This document shows, piece by piece, positions 20,798-30,580 of a DNA stretch of 40,000 bases. The position numbers were made by a program, and so were the translations under genes. Positions within the stretch are counted from its first letter, which is position 1; each line of letters begins with the position of its first letter. Origin of the DNA: Tubiluchus corallicola (Eukaryota; Priapulida; Priapulimorpha; Priapulimorphida; Tubiluchidae); contig JAQGDQ010000438.1 of the NCBI GenBank assembly GCA_030141605.1, forward strand, positions 107,029 to 147,028, written 5' to 3'. Under the pieces are notes generated by a model. The model did not search any database. It saw only the letters and a list, made by a program, of their open reading frames with translations, and was not told the origin of the DNA.

Positions 20798-21150
20798 CAT
20801 CCTGTCTTCAATTAAATGGTCTAAGTTATTGTATGCTCTTTGTCATACATTTGAATTTGCTCACGTATACCGAATGAATCAGGATCAATAGTAACCTAGC
20901 CTCTTGTAGGTGACTACTAAATTTATTATCACAGTCAGGTTATAAGACACAAGGTTTGTTGATTAGGCGAAGATGATATTCCCATGAGCTCGATAAGAAC
21001 GACTGTAAAAATTCGTTATTACAGTTCGGCATGAGCGGCCATTTTCTAAGATGAAAGGGTAAAGGGGGTTTAAGCGTGGTTTATAGAATAGTGGTGAAGA
21101 AAAATCACATCTTAATGGCGTGGTAAGTCTTCAAAACAACAAGCGTCTCA
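20798..21150. other. No gene seen
   Basis: This is ordinary AT-rich sequence between the SINE fragment and the trinucleotide tract. No feature is supported. Confidence 0.35.
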
Positions 21151-21154
21151 ACGA

Positions 21155-21330
21155 CTCTAGCAGTAGAAGCAGCCGTAACAACAACAACGACGACGACGAC
21201 AGCTACAACGACGACGACGACGACGACGAATGACGACGATAACAACAACACCAACAACAACGGCGGCGGCGGCGGCAGCGGCAGCAGCAGCAGCAGCAGC
21301 AACAGCAACAACAACAACAACAGCAACCAC
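21155..21330 (+). repeat. Compound trinucleotide tract (ACG, AAC, GCG, GCA)
   Basis: ACG repeats, then AAC, GGC and GCA runs lie in sequence, with CAA repeats at the end. After it, 21335-21540 is less repetitive and ends with GACGGTAAATAAATCTTG, which resembles a transcript or retroelement 3' end, but I cannot identify a protein. Confidence 0.93.
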
Positions 21331-21584
21331 TGTCATCGCTACTGTCCTGGGTTTAGATTTCGGACTGCAACCACACTGTCTTGACTTCGATACTAGCGGC
21401 TGCCAACGCCAGCCATATAACCTAAATGTTATTCGTTATTTGTGTGTTGCGTTCTTACCTGTATTGTAACCTTAAGTGTAAGTCGCTAAATAGCTGTTAG
21501 TGCTAGTGTTGTCTGTTAAATGACCGACGGTAAATAAATCTTGTCTTTTCTCTTCTTCTTACTTGACGCGGTCATTGCCACCAG

Positions 21585-21606
21585 CAACAATAATAAAATA
21601 ACGATG

Positions 21607-21638
<32 letters not shown>

Positions 21639-22075
21639 GTTGCTGTCGTCATCAACATCACCATCGTTATAATCATCATCATCGTTGTTGTCGTCATCAT
21701 CATCATCCTCGTTGCTGTCGTCAGCATCATCATTGTTGTTGTCGTCATCATTATCATCATCATCATCATCGTTGTTGTCGTCATCATCATCGTCATCGTC
21801 CTCGTCCTCGTCCTCGTCGTCGTCGTCGTCGTCGTCATCATCCTCGTTGCTGTCGTCAGCATCATCATCGTTGTTGTCGTCATCATCATCATCATCGTTG
21901 CTGTCGTCATCATCATTGTTGTTGTCGTCATCATCATCATCACCATCATCGCTGCTGTCGTCATCAGCATCACCATCGTTATCGTAAGCATTGTTACTGT
22001 CGTCATCATCATCGCCTTCATTATCATCATCATCGTTGCCGTCGCCATCATCGTCATCATCATCATCGATTTCGT
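21585..22075 (+). repeat. (TCA)n/(TCG)n compound microsatellite
   Basis: This is about 490 bp of TCA, TCG, TTG and CTG triplets. A larger pattern GTTGCTGTCGTCAGCATCAT recurs several times (about 21710, 21845, 21897 and 21950), so short triplet runs are organised into units of about 50-135 bp. Serine- and threonine/methionine-rich frames are compositional. Confidence 0.96.
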
Positions 22076-22326
22076 GGGAGCGATTACGCAGGGCAACAAT
22101 AAAACCTAATTGCCTTAAAACACGTTCAACAGTTTCTGTGATTTAGGAAAAAAGTCAAGATTTGCTAAAAGCGTTGCTAATGAAAATGACATCTATGAGA
22201 AACAACCAAAATGCTCACGTTTCGCTCAGCTATATTTACTTAAAAAAGAAAAATGTAAAAGCTCTCAACGTTAACACTTCGCTAGAAAAAAATTTTCATT
22301 AAAGTTATAAACGCAGAAAAACGAAG

Positions 22327-22399
22327 AACGCTTGCGGTTTCGAACTCAAAACATTCCAGATGGAAAGCAGAGACGCCTTATTCACTAAGTCATACGGTC
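22327..22399 (-). tRNA. tRNA-Arg-like sequence (pseudogene or SINE head)
   Basis: On the minus strand GACCGTATGACTTAGTGAAT, then AAGGCGTCT, and later GAGTTCGAAACC lie in the order and spacing of a tRNA A box and B box. The layout fits a tRNA-Arg-type gene. The acceptor stem does not close well, so it is not a functional tRNA. It could be the head of a tRNA-derived SINE whose body continues to lower coordinates. Confidence 0.45.
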
Positions 22400-23014
22400 G
22401 GGTAAAAGTATCACAATATCTCAAAATACATGATACGTACAAAAATCGCATCATACACTGTACAGAGAAACATAATGTAGACTAGAGAAAAATGTCAAAT
22501 TTGTGGCTGAAATGGATAAGTAAGTGGTAAGTATTATGAAACTGTAAAACTTTTACTAGACGTGGAACAAGAGAGATGAAACCGAGAATGATGATGAATT
22601 GCTTGTTAAAGAATAGGTGAAAATTTAAACAAATTGCATGTGGTGTGGAAGTTCAAAAAGTCGAAATGTTCATCATCATCATCATACGCCCGTCACGTCT
22701 GTTGTAGACATTGGGCAGGCAGATTTCTAAAATAAAAGAAATCTGCCTTCAGACAGGTAAACGCAGCAGTAATCCAGCAAAAAAACTAGACACTGCTACG
22801 CCAGTGGCTTGTCAGCACCACTTCCGTTATAAGAAGCCATGTTGAAGACTTTCTAAAATATTGTGAGGTAACCATTAAGTTCAGAAATTTATCAGAAAGG
22901 GTTTGGTAATTAAAGCTAATCTAATAAAGCCAGTGGCATTGTTCGAGAAATAAATTTTAGTAGTGTTGAAATCTTAGGCAACTGACAAATTTAATCAAAG
23001 GATTTGTTACACTT
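22400..23014. other. No gene seen
   Basis: It contains a small (CAT)n run near 22672 and a hairpin, AGATTTCT...AGAAATCT, at about 22720-22746. No coding or repeat family is recognised. Confidence 0.35.
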
Positions 23015-23446
23015 TTAAGGAAAATCTGTCTGCAAATAAGAAACTGGAAATAATGCAAAAGTCGAGAGAGCTTGCGCGTGCGGTAAATTAAATTGCTTGA
23101 GTTGTGGGATTATGCCAAACCATTCATTTCTGTTTTCTAACAAAGTATAAGTATTGAATTGTCTGTGCCAAAGAGTTTGCTTGAATTTATCCAGATCAGA
23201 TTTTGTAACAGACCAATTAACTATAGAAAGTTCTTCGTTGTTAATTCGCCCTGCATCTCTAGTAGTAGCTAAAAATTGCCTTAAATCTCTAGCATAATAT
23301 TTTACAAAGTGGTTATATGACAGATAAAAGTCAGTATTAAATATATACAAAAGTTCTTTCTTAACTAGATCATCATCACCACCCTTCAATATTTTACTTA
23401 GGAATCTTACATTATGAGCTTTCATTTCGATTTCTAGAGGAGACAA
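23015..23446 (-). CDS. 143-codon open frame, possibly retroelement-derived
   Basis: An uninterrupted minus-strand frame starts with ATG and contains charged and aromatic residues in a globular-looking pattern (for example KAHNVRFLSKIL near the start and NEWFGIIPQL near residue 110). This resembles regions following the reverse transcriptase in LINE ORF2 proteins, but no diagnostic motif is present, so the assignment is uncertain. It is the only non-periodic frame of more than 130 codons in the window. No splice context or neighbours clarify its role. Confidence 0.35.
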   Translation of the reverse strand: MSPLEIEMKAHNVRFLSKILKGGDDDLVKKELLYIFNTDFYLSYNHFVKYYARDLRQFLATTRDAGRINNEELSIVNWSVTKSDLDKFKQTLWHRQFNTYTLLENRNEWFGIIPQLKQFNLPHAQALSTFALFPVSYLQTDFP

Positions 23447-24049
23447 TATGACAAAGAAGACATTTGTTTAACCCACAGCTACTCACTCGATGAAGTAATT
23501 AATTTTATTGTCGTGCAGTTACGTAAATTCAACAAGTGAACAGTTACTGCCAACAATTTTCACGTTTTGGCGTGTGCCTATTGTTCCACGTCCATTCTCC
23601 TCGACGCGTCCTTGACAACGACAGAATTTAATGCTTTTCAGCTTTTGTTAAGCGTTAAATGAATAAACGCGAGGCACAAAATCTCACTTCAACTAAAAAC
23701 AAGAGAGAACCCATCTATTTAATCCTGGTCGACATTAACACGACATCGTTAATCTTGTGGGACGGGAAGTGATTGCAGCACGTGAAAATACAAACAAACA
23801 AAGAAAATAACGATGTTTCAGTTTTTGCAAGATTAGTTAAAATTTACTCGGTACGAACAAATTACTTGGAATGCTAATAAATTTGGAAAAACTATTGATT
23901 ATACAGGTAAGGAGCATATCTGCAGGTAACTGTTATTGTATTCCAACATCAACAGAATGTTGCTAAACTTGATCCAGTCCATAACTAAGAAAATTTTAAA
24001 TGTTCCAAAGTCGTGACCGCTTAAAGGATAACAGTGTGATTTTTTGGAA
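23447..24049. other. No gene seen
   Basis: This is AT-rich sequence upstream of the minus-strand frame at 23446. No promoter or repeat can be supported. Confidence 0.3.
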
Positions 24050-24545
24050 GTACGGTAAAAACTACACATTGTAATGATGATGTCAAAGCGTTTGTGACTA
24101 TTAAATAATAGGGTTAAAAACTTACCATAACTTAGTGATGACAACTAGCGAGCCCAGCTAGTGATGACATCACAAGTGAAACATTCCAGTGCATGTTGCA
24201 CGTATTTGCGAAAGCTAAAGTTGAAATACAGTGCTACTGTACAGAATTCAGCGTGATTTATAAAAACTCGTCAAATTTCATGTTTAAAATTCAAATACCA
24301 GGCTTACCCATGTGCATTACGTCACAAATGAACAACACTGAACTGAGAGGTACGGCACCTGTGTTTTGTGTAACAAAAATACAAGCGGTTTTACCCATCT
24401 AACTAGGGTCACGATATCACGTTTCTGTGGTAATAATTCCTTCACGTAAGTCATTCTTGAAAAAATAGTGTGTTCCCTTTCAATACTTTGTAGAGTAGAT
24501 TGTTTTGAGTTATAGTTTAAACATGGGTCCGGTTTTTCCTTTAAG
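24050..24545 (-). repeat. Dispersed repeat family A, inverted arm
   Basis: The minus strand here matches family A from AAACCGGACCCAT (near 24545) through AATGACTTACGTGAAGGAAT and GTACCTCTCAGTTCAG to GGTAAGTTTTTAACC. It faces the plus-strand arm that begins near 24650, so the two form a large imperfect palindrome with about 110 bp between them. Confidence 0.75.
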
Positions 24546-25015
24546 TTAGTGTCAAACATAATTTTTTGTCTTCAACAAATGTTAGTGATAATTCTATTGC
24601 CATAAAATAATTTTCTGTTTTTATTACAAAAAAGGCTTTTGGTGTTACTGAAAATTTTTCACCATTCGCTAGTTAGATGGGCATTAGCGTCTACATCTCG
24701 GGAAGACGTTGCACAAAAAAACAACAGGTGCTGTACTTCTCAGTTCAGCGGTGTTCGGTTGTGATGTAGTGCACGCGTTAAAAAGCTCATACGTGAGCAC
24801 AACAGTAAACTTGAAATTTGCTGAGTTTTTGTATGTTTTTGTGTTTTTTGTATCACACTGAATGTTGTACAGTAGCACCGTACTTCAATTTTCGTTTTCG
24901 CAAACACGTGTAACAAGTTTATGGAACATTTGTGCTGTTGCGTTCAGTTGTGATGTCATCATTAATTAGGCTAGCCGGCCGTTAATTAAGTTTTTAGGCT
25001 GTTATTAATTATCAG

Positions 25016-25559
25016 TATACAACAAATCACGTTGAAAACACTGGTTCTCGTCTGATCACCGAAGTTAAGCAACGTTGAGCCTGGTTAGTACTTGGATGGG
25101 TGACCGCCTAGGAATACCAGGTGCTGTAGGCTTGCGGGATGCCCACACTATCTCGACACTAGGCGGAGGAGCTGCACAAGGCAGCCAATGGTTAGAGGGC
25201 GAAGGAGGTCAATTGACCCAACGGCCGTGTGTAGAGGAGTAAACCTTCCAAATCAGGAGTGGAGCCCCAAAGGCGGACCAGTGCAGCATACTCACTGACT
25301 CCGGCAGCTCCTGCAGCCAACCTGGTGCCAAACGTATTGCTCCGCTTTGCTTTGGACTACACCAGGGAGGAAGAGAGGGGGTTCTTGTTGTCTGGGCAAC
25401 TCAGGATCTCCATACACCTTGCCCAGGCGTGCGCCCTGGAGACGTTCAAGGATCGCACTGCTCAGCCACAGTCGACGCTGCAGCTCCATCAATGTGATCA
25501 ATAAGTGACTCTCTTGGTTCACACTCCATTGTCTTCCGAGACAGAAGGATGCCAACAAC
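25016..25559 (+). mobile_element. 5S rRNA-headed SINE, about 544 bp
   Basis: The head (about 25027-25133) is a near-complete 5S rRNA sequence, followed by about 425 bp of non-5S body and a short CAACAA tail. It is flanked by AATTATCAG at 25007-25015 and 25560-25568. Family A copies without the insertion contain that site once, so the boundaries are direct. A 5S-derived Pol III head makes it a SINE3-type element; which LINE mobilises it is unknown. The body is shared with the element at 20464-20786. Confidence 0.88.
25027..25133 (+). rRNA. 5S rRNA-derived sequence (SINE head, not a 5S gene)
   Basis: It matches metazoan 5S rRNA from CACGTTGAAAACAC to GTGCTGTAGGCTT, including the internal promoter: A box GAAGTTAAGCAACG (about 25061-25074) and the intermediate element/C box TACTTGGATGGGTGACCGCC. 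The first ~15 bases of 5S are diverged and no T-run terminator follows. The sequence runs on into the SINE body. Confidence 0.85.
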
Positions 25560-25620
25560 AATTATCAGAAACACTTTTGCAGTATTGCACGTATTAAAAT
25601 GTTTACTTTTTAACTTACGA

Positions 25621-26077
25621 TCTTCTTCTTCCCAGCTTTTCCCTATTCGGGGTCGCCGTTGTGAATGAGTCTTCTCCACGCATTCCTGTTGTTGACCATC
25701 TCTTCATTTATGTCTTCCTTTCCCACATGATCTTCACCGACTCTTCTTTACAGGTGTCCATACCATCGCAATCTTGCGAGGCTTCCACTACTTTTACCGT
25801 TCCTCTGATATTATTGTTTCTAATGTTATCTCTTCTTGTTATTCCCACCATCCATCTCAACATCCTCATCTCCACCACATCCATTTTCTTCTCTTCGGTC
25901 TTCTATAGAGTAGCTGCTTCCAGCCCATAGATTAGAGCGGGTCTGACCATTTCTTTGTGGAAACTCATTCATAGAAGGTTTTGGTGGCGCAGTTTTTACA
26001 GGCGGATGCCCTTCCTGACCCTAACCCCCCCTATTTATCCGGGCTTGGGACCCCCCCCCCCCCCCCAGTGGCTTGGC
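25621..26077 (-). mobile_element. Retroelement fragment with RT C-terminus, copy 1
   Basis: On the minus strand it begins with a G-run region (C-run at about 26051-26066), passes a segment containing CCCGGATAAATAGGG, and then encodes a degraded end of a LINE-type protein (RNNNIRG-like and NAWRRLIHNGDP-like motifs). The stop lies at 25643-25645 and an (AAG)n tail follows. The duplications ACTTTTTAACTTACGA and ACTTTTTAACTTGCGA flank it (25605-25620 and 26078-26093). It is partly deleted relative to copy 2. Confidence 0.8.
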
Positions 26078-26093
26078 ACTTTTTAACTTGCGA

Positions 26094-27158
26094 TAAAGTT
26101 GGGAAAATTATTGCTGTTGTTACTTTCTACAATAACGATTTGTTTGCAATTCCTCTCGTATTGCGCGCTTTAAAACGGCAATCCAGATTTCACCACAGAC
26201 CCGTTGTGACCAAATACCAGCCCTTTTCACTTAGTAATACCCCTCCTCCCCTTCACGACATATGATTTGTAATTTCTAAAACCGTAAATTTGTGTTGTAC
26301 CTATTCAGAATTTTCTTTATCTACAGGTTAATGAAAAAAACTTTAGTAAAGCTTCTTCCACGTAGAAAACAGTAATGTCACATCAGCCATTAAAGGAAGG
26401 CCGGACGATTGTTTACACTCAATCTCATTTCAATTTATTGTCCAAAATATAAATTTTCTTGCCTATAAATTTAGGAATTGTTTCTTATATTTGAATAATT
26501 AGCTTAGAAAGTTAATTAACGGCAACCGAACACAGCTATTGCTTACGTCAGAAACTAGCCACTGTTTGTGCAATGGCAGGCATCTCCCTTGCGCGTCAAG
26601 CACGTTTCCGCAAGTGTTATGAAAATGGGCTGTACATCATATAACGTCAGAAACTAGCACTGCATTTCATGATCATCGTTATCACAGCACCGCCCACGAC
26701 ACCGACAAAAAGGCGCCGTTGCCAATCTTAGTAGATTCACTGAGCCGCGCGTAGCTTTGAAAGTTTAACGAAATTTGAATGTCCGAGGTAACTATTATTT
26801 AATCTAAGCTTTCATTCAAGAAAAGCTATTGTAGTTTCTATACTTTAGAGCATTCTTTATTCTGAACTCATGTTACACATTCATCCGGTTTTCCTTTAAA
26901 TAACTAGGAAGCCTAGCGCGGCCATTTTTAATAATGAATGCATGACTGACGTCAGGCGTCAGCATGAGATACAAGATGTAATTGAAACCCCCTCGTGGTT
27001 TGACTAGATGCCTTTGTGTAAGTGTGAAAGTAGCTTATTATCTGCTAACATCTTAGTTCACCAACTTCAGTTACTCCTTTGACTTTTTCGAAACGGAAAA
27101 TTACCCAGCTAGGTTCAAGTGAATAAATTTAGCATGTAAACTGTTTTTGTGCGTTTGC
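26094..27158. other. No gene seen
   Basis: The left part continues family A-like sequence, and 26830-26905 may be a diverged family A fragment (CATCCGGTTTTCCTTTAAAT). ACGTCAGAAACTAGC occurs twice (about 26548 and 26644). A palindromic TGACGTCA lies near 26946. No exon is supported. Confidence 0.35.
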
Positions 27159-27162
27159 TTAA

Positions 27163-27602
27163 CCCTTTCATACCCGATGTATCCCATGGGATACGAGAAT
27201 ATTTTCTGCCTTTAAAATTAATAAAATTTTAAAACTGACAGTTATTTGATCTGTTAATAGTTATTTTAATTTAAGCCAATAACAATAGACTAAAAATGGT
27301 GATAAAATGGCAAACTAGTAAATCTACATAGCATAAAAAACTGCGCAAGGTACAGTACTTTAGAGACGACTTTGTACAGATCAGCATAGCATGCATACTA
27401 AATGTCTTAAATACTTTAATAAATTATCAGCAGTTGCAAAATGAAGCACATTTTATGCTTCCATTGAATCACAATGTATCCCGTGGGATACAGGGTATAT
27501 TTAGCACGCGGGCACAGGTAGAAAAAATAATTATTATGTGTAAACAAGATGGACATACTGAACAAAAGTACCAAGCCAAAAAATTTTTTGGGACTGAAAG
27601 GG
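27163..27602 (+). mobile_element. piggyBac-type MITE, copy 2 (440 bp)
   Basis: TTAA flanks both sides (27159-27162 and 27603-27606), and the ends are CCCTTTCATACC and GGGACTGAAAGGG. GTATCCCGTGGGATAC, two 7-bp inverted arms around two bases, occurs internally near 27476, with a variant near the left end (about 27179). No transposase is encoded. The left and right thirds are nearly identical to 4674-5019. Confidence 0.87.
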
Positions 27603-27606
27603 TTAA

Positions 27607-28244
27607 ACTCGGCTAGCAATAATTCATCTTTTCCTAAAGTAACGGTAAATGTCAAAGTTTTTATTTTCTGAAAAAAACACATTAGCAGATGTCTCTGACT
27701 TTTCTGGTGAAATGATATTCCAAAGACAGTAATTTATGATTGTGTATATTGAGACTATCAATCAAAACAAGGAGTTTTGAGTACTTTCTCTAAAAATAGA
27801 AATTTGCAGTCTGTGGATTAGAACTTCGGACTAGCTGAACATTGACTTTGATTCGTTTGTGGAAACTTCGATGAACATTTTCTTTATTAAGCATTTCCTC
27901 TGAGGAGGCTCACGAACAAAGAAGTAATGATAGTTTTAGTAACTTCATAAAACACGATATTTAAAAGTTTTCTAATCAAGCTGATCTTGTACAGTTTCTG
28001 AAAACTTGAATTGGTTTATTTACTTAACTGAATGTTTGTTTGTCTGTCTGTTTGTCTATCTGTCTCTGTCTGCCTCTGTTAATTTGATTAATCTGACTAA
28101 CTGCTTGTATGCTTTTACTCGAGTGTCCAGCCATTTGTTTGGTTACCTGCCAATTAGTCAGTCTATCAGTCAGTCAGTCACTTTTGGCACTTTTATCTTG
28201 GCAGTTTTCGTTAGCTCCTGCCTAACGGATAGTTATCTCCCACA
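27607..28244. other. No gene seen
   Basis: This is AT-rich sequence with degenerate TCTGTCTG/CAGTCAGT microsatellite at 28035-28180. The open frame there is compositional. Confidence 0.35.
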
Positions 28245-29140
28245 CTCTTTGATGTTATCTGTACTTGTACCGCTAGACAAGGACAAAAATGGTGATGTCA
28301 TGGGGGAAAAAGATACCTGGACTTGTAACGCTAGTCAAGGACAAAAATTGTGATGTCACAGAAAAGGATAACTGTACTAATAACGCTAGTCAAGGACAAA
28401 AATGATGATGTCACGGAAAAGGATAACTGTACTTATAACGCTAGTCAAGGACAAAAATGATGATGTCACGGAAAAGGATAACTGTACTTATAACGCTAGT
28501 CAAGGACAAAAGTGATGATGTCACGGAAAAGGATAACTGTACTTATAACGCTAGTCAAGGACAAAAATGATGATGTCACGGAAAAGGATAACTATACTTA
28601 TAACGCTAGTAAGGACAAAAGTGATGATGTCACGGAAAAGGATAACTGTACTTATAACGCTAGTCAAGGACAAAAATGATGATGTCACGGAAAAGAATAA
28701 CTGTACTTGTAACGCTAGTCAAGGACAAAAGTGATGATGTCACGGAAAAAGATAACTGTACTTATAACGCTAGTCAAGGACAAAAATGGTGATGTCACGG
28801 AAAAGGATAACTGGACTTGTAACGCTAGTCAAGGACAAAAATGATGATGTCACGGAAAAGGATAACTGTACTTATAACGCTAGTCAAGGACAAAAATGAT
28901 GATGTCACGGAAAAGGATAACTGTACTTATAACGCTAGTCAAGGACAAAAATGATGATGTCACGGAAAAGAATAACTGTACTTATAACGCTAGTCAAGGA
29001 CAAAAATGGTGATGTCACGGAAAAGGATAACTGTACTTATAACGCTAGTCAAGGACAAAAATGGTGATGTCACGGAAAAGGATAACTGTACTTATAACGC
29101 TAGTCAAGGACAAAAATGATGATGTCACGAAAAAGGATAA
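28245..29140 (+). repeat. 55-bp tandem array, about 16 units
   Basis: The unit is 55 bp: GATAACTGTACTTATAACGC, then TAGTCAAGGACAAAAATGAT and GATGTCACGGAAAAG. Units differ at a few positions (ATGATGATG or ATGGTGATG; AAAAATG or AAAAGTG; ACTTATAAC or ACTTGTAAC). The first two units are the most diverged. The period is not divisible by three and no frame stays open. Confidence 0.96.
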
Positions 29141-29386
29141 CTGCACACATGTTGCGATATCAACAGTGATAATGTAAGCTCATTGAAATTCTTATTCTGA
29201 ACAGTCATAACTTGTCAAGCAAAACCACTTTGGATTTGTTGAAAAAGTCAAGTACTGACATGTGCATTAGCACTCTCAATGAGGTGCTAGACTTCTATAT
29301 AGCTCATATCTTATTTATTTGTGCTTTTAAAGATTTTGACAGGGTAAATTTGTTCGCGGAATAACATGAGTTATTGTTGCTATCTA

Positions 29387-29887
29387 TTTATCTTCTTCTT
29401 CTCAGCTTTTCCCTATGCAGGGTCGCCGTTGTGAATGAGTCTTCTCCACGCGTTCCTGTTGTTGACCATCTCTTCATTTATGTCTTCCCTTCCCACATGA
29501 TCTTCACCGACTCTTCTTTTCAGGTGTCCATACCATCGCAATCTTGCGAGGCTTCCACTACTTTTACTGTTCCTCTGATATTATTATTTCTAATTTTATC
29601 TCTTCTTGTTATTCCCACCATCCATCTCAACATCCTCATCTCCATCACACCCATTTTCTTCTCTTCGGTCTTCTTTAGAGAAGCTGCTTCCAGCCCATAG
29701 ATTAGAGCTGGTCTGACAAATCCTTTGTGGACTTTCCCTTTAAGTCTCGCCGACTCATTCATAGAAGGTTTTGGCGCAGTTTTTACAGGCGGATGCTCTT
29801 CCTGACCCTAACCCTCCCTATTTATCCGGGCTTGGGACCGGCACTGAGTTGGGCTGGCTTGGTTCCCCCCCCCCCCCGCCAGTGGAT
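29387..29887 (-). mobile_element. Retroelement fragment with RT C-terminus, copy 2
   Basis: This is the same structure as 25621-26077, less deleted. The minus strand encodes KGKVHKGFVRPALIYGLEA-type and EMRMLRWMVGITRRDKIRN-type motifs of a LINE ORF2 C-terminal region, then in another frame RLRWYGHLKRR and a stop at 29413-29415. A (GAA)n tail follows. AGTTATTGTTGCTATCTA flanks it exactly (29369-29386 and 29888-29905). Both copies share the same G-rich 5' end. Confidence 0.85.
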
Positions 29888-29905
29888 AGTTATTGTTGCT
29901 ATCTA

Positions 29906-30047
29906 TATTTATGCAAATATACTAACACTAAATTTAAGTGTATTTTATATTTTCTTTTTGTAATACGTGTTGTATATGTCGTGTGTTGTAATTTTTTATA
30001 TAATCAAGGTTTCAAATGAAAATTCAAATCAAATAAATTAGCCAGTC
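29906..30047 (+). other. Possible LINE 3' end before the CAGT tract
   Basis: This is AT-rich sequence ending TTCAAATCAAATAAATTAGC, immediately before the (CAGT)n tract. It resembles the AATCAAATCAATC end of the LINE remnant at 35883-36584. No protein remains. Confidence 0.35.
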
Positions 30048-30208
30048 AGTCGGTCAGCACAGCCAGCCAGTCAATCAGTGAGTGAGTGAGTGGGTCAGTC
30101 AGTCAGCCAGTCAGTCAGTCAGTCAGTCAGTCAGTCAGTCAGTCAGTCAGTCAGTCAATCAGTGAATGAGTGAGTGAGTGGGTCAGTCAGTCAGACAGTC
30201 AGTCTGTT

Positions 30209-30244
<36 letters not shown>

Positions 30245-30580
30245 AGTTCAGTCAGTCAGTCAGTCAGTCAGTCAGTCAGTCAGTCAGTCAGTCAGTCAGT
30301 CAGTCAGTCAGTCAGTCAGTCAGTCAGTCAGTCAGTCAGTCAGTCAGTCAGTCAGTCAGTCAGTCAGTCAGTCTCAGTCAGTTAGTCAGTCAACCAGTCA
30401 GCCAGCCAGTCAATCAGTGAATGGGTGAGTGAGTGGGTCAGTCAGTCAGTCAGTCAGTCAGTCAGTCAGTCAGTCAGTCAGTCAGTCAGTCAGTCAGTCA
30501 GTCAGTCAATCAGCCAGCCAGCCAGCCAGTCAGTTAGTCAGTCAACCAGTCAGTCAGTCAGTCTGTATAGATGAGTCACA
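30048..30580 (+). repeat. (CAGT)n microsatellite, about 530 bp
   Basis: Mostly pure CAGT with interspersed CAGC, CAAT and GAGT variants, and a duplicated interruption (CAGTGAATG(G/A)GTGAGTGAGTG, about 30158 and 30415). Ser-Gln-Ser-Val frames are compositional. Confidence 0.97.

Larger units (their letters stand above)
24650..25604 (+). repeat. Dispersed repeat family A, direct arm, split by SINE
   Basis: The plus-strand family A sequence runs from TTCACCATTCGCTAGTTAGA to GTTATTAATTATCAG, is cut by the 5S-headed element (25016-25559), and resumes with AATTATCAGAAACACTTTTG. The uninterrupted order is visible at 39950-39990. The retroelement fragment 25621-26077 is inserted into the continuing family A sequence just after. 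Confidence 0.8.

Noticed and set aside
20527-20877. Protein-coding frame across the SINE copy (also 25259-25504)
   Set aside because: Frames on both strands are similarly open, the two copies diverge with indels, and both are bounded by retroposition duplicates.
21572-22099. Ser-rich and Thr/Met-rich open frames
   Set aside because: They come from a TCA/TCG trinucleotide tract and have no flanking coding sequence.
25027-25133. Functional 5S rRNA gene
   Set aside because: The 5' ~15 bases are diverged, there is no T-run terminator, and the sequence lies inside a retroposed element with target duplications.
26940-26955. CRE-type promoter (TGACGTCA), also near 31250
   Set aside because: Single 8-bp palindromes without a nearby transcription start or coding exon are not enough to call a promoter.
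28006-28353. 115-codon membrane-like open frame
   Set aside because: It is driven by TCTG/CAGT microsatellite-like sequence and runs into the 55-bp array.
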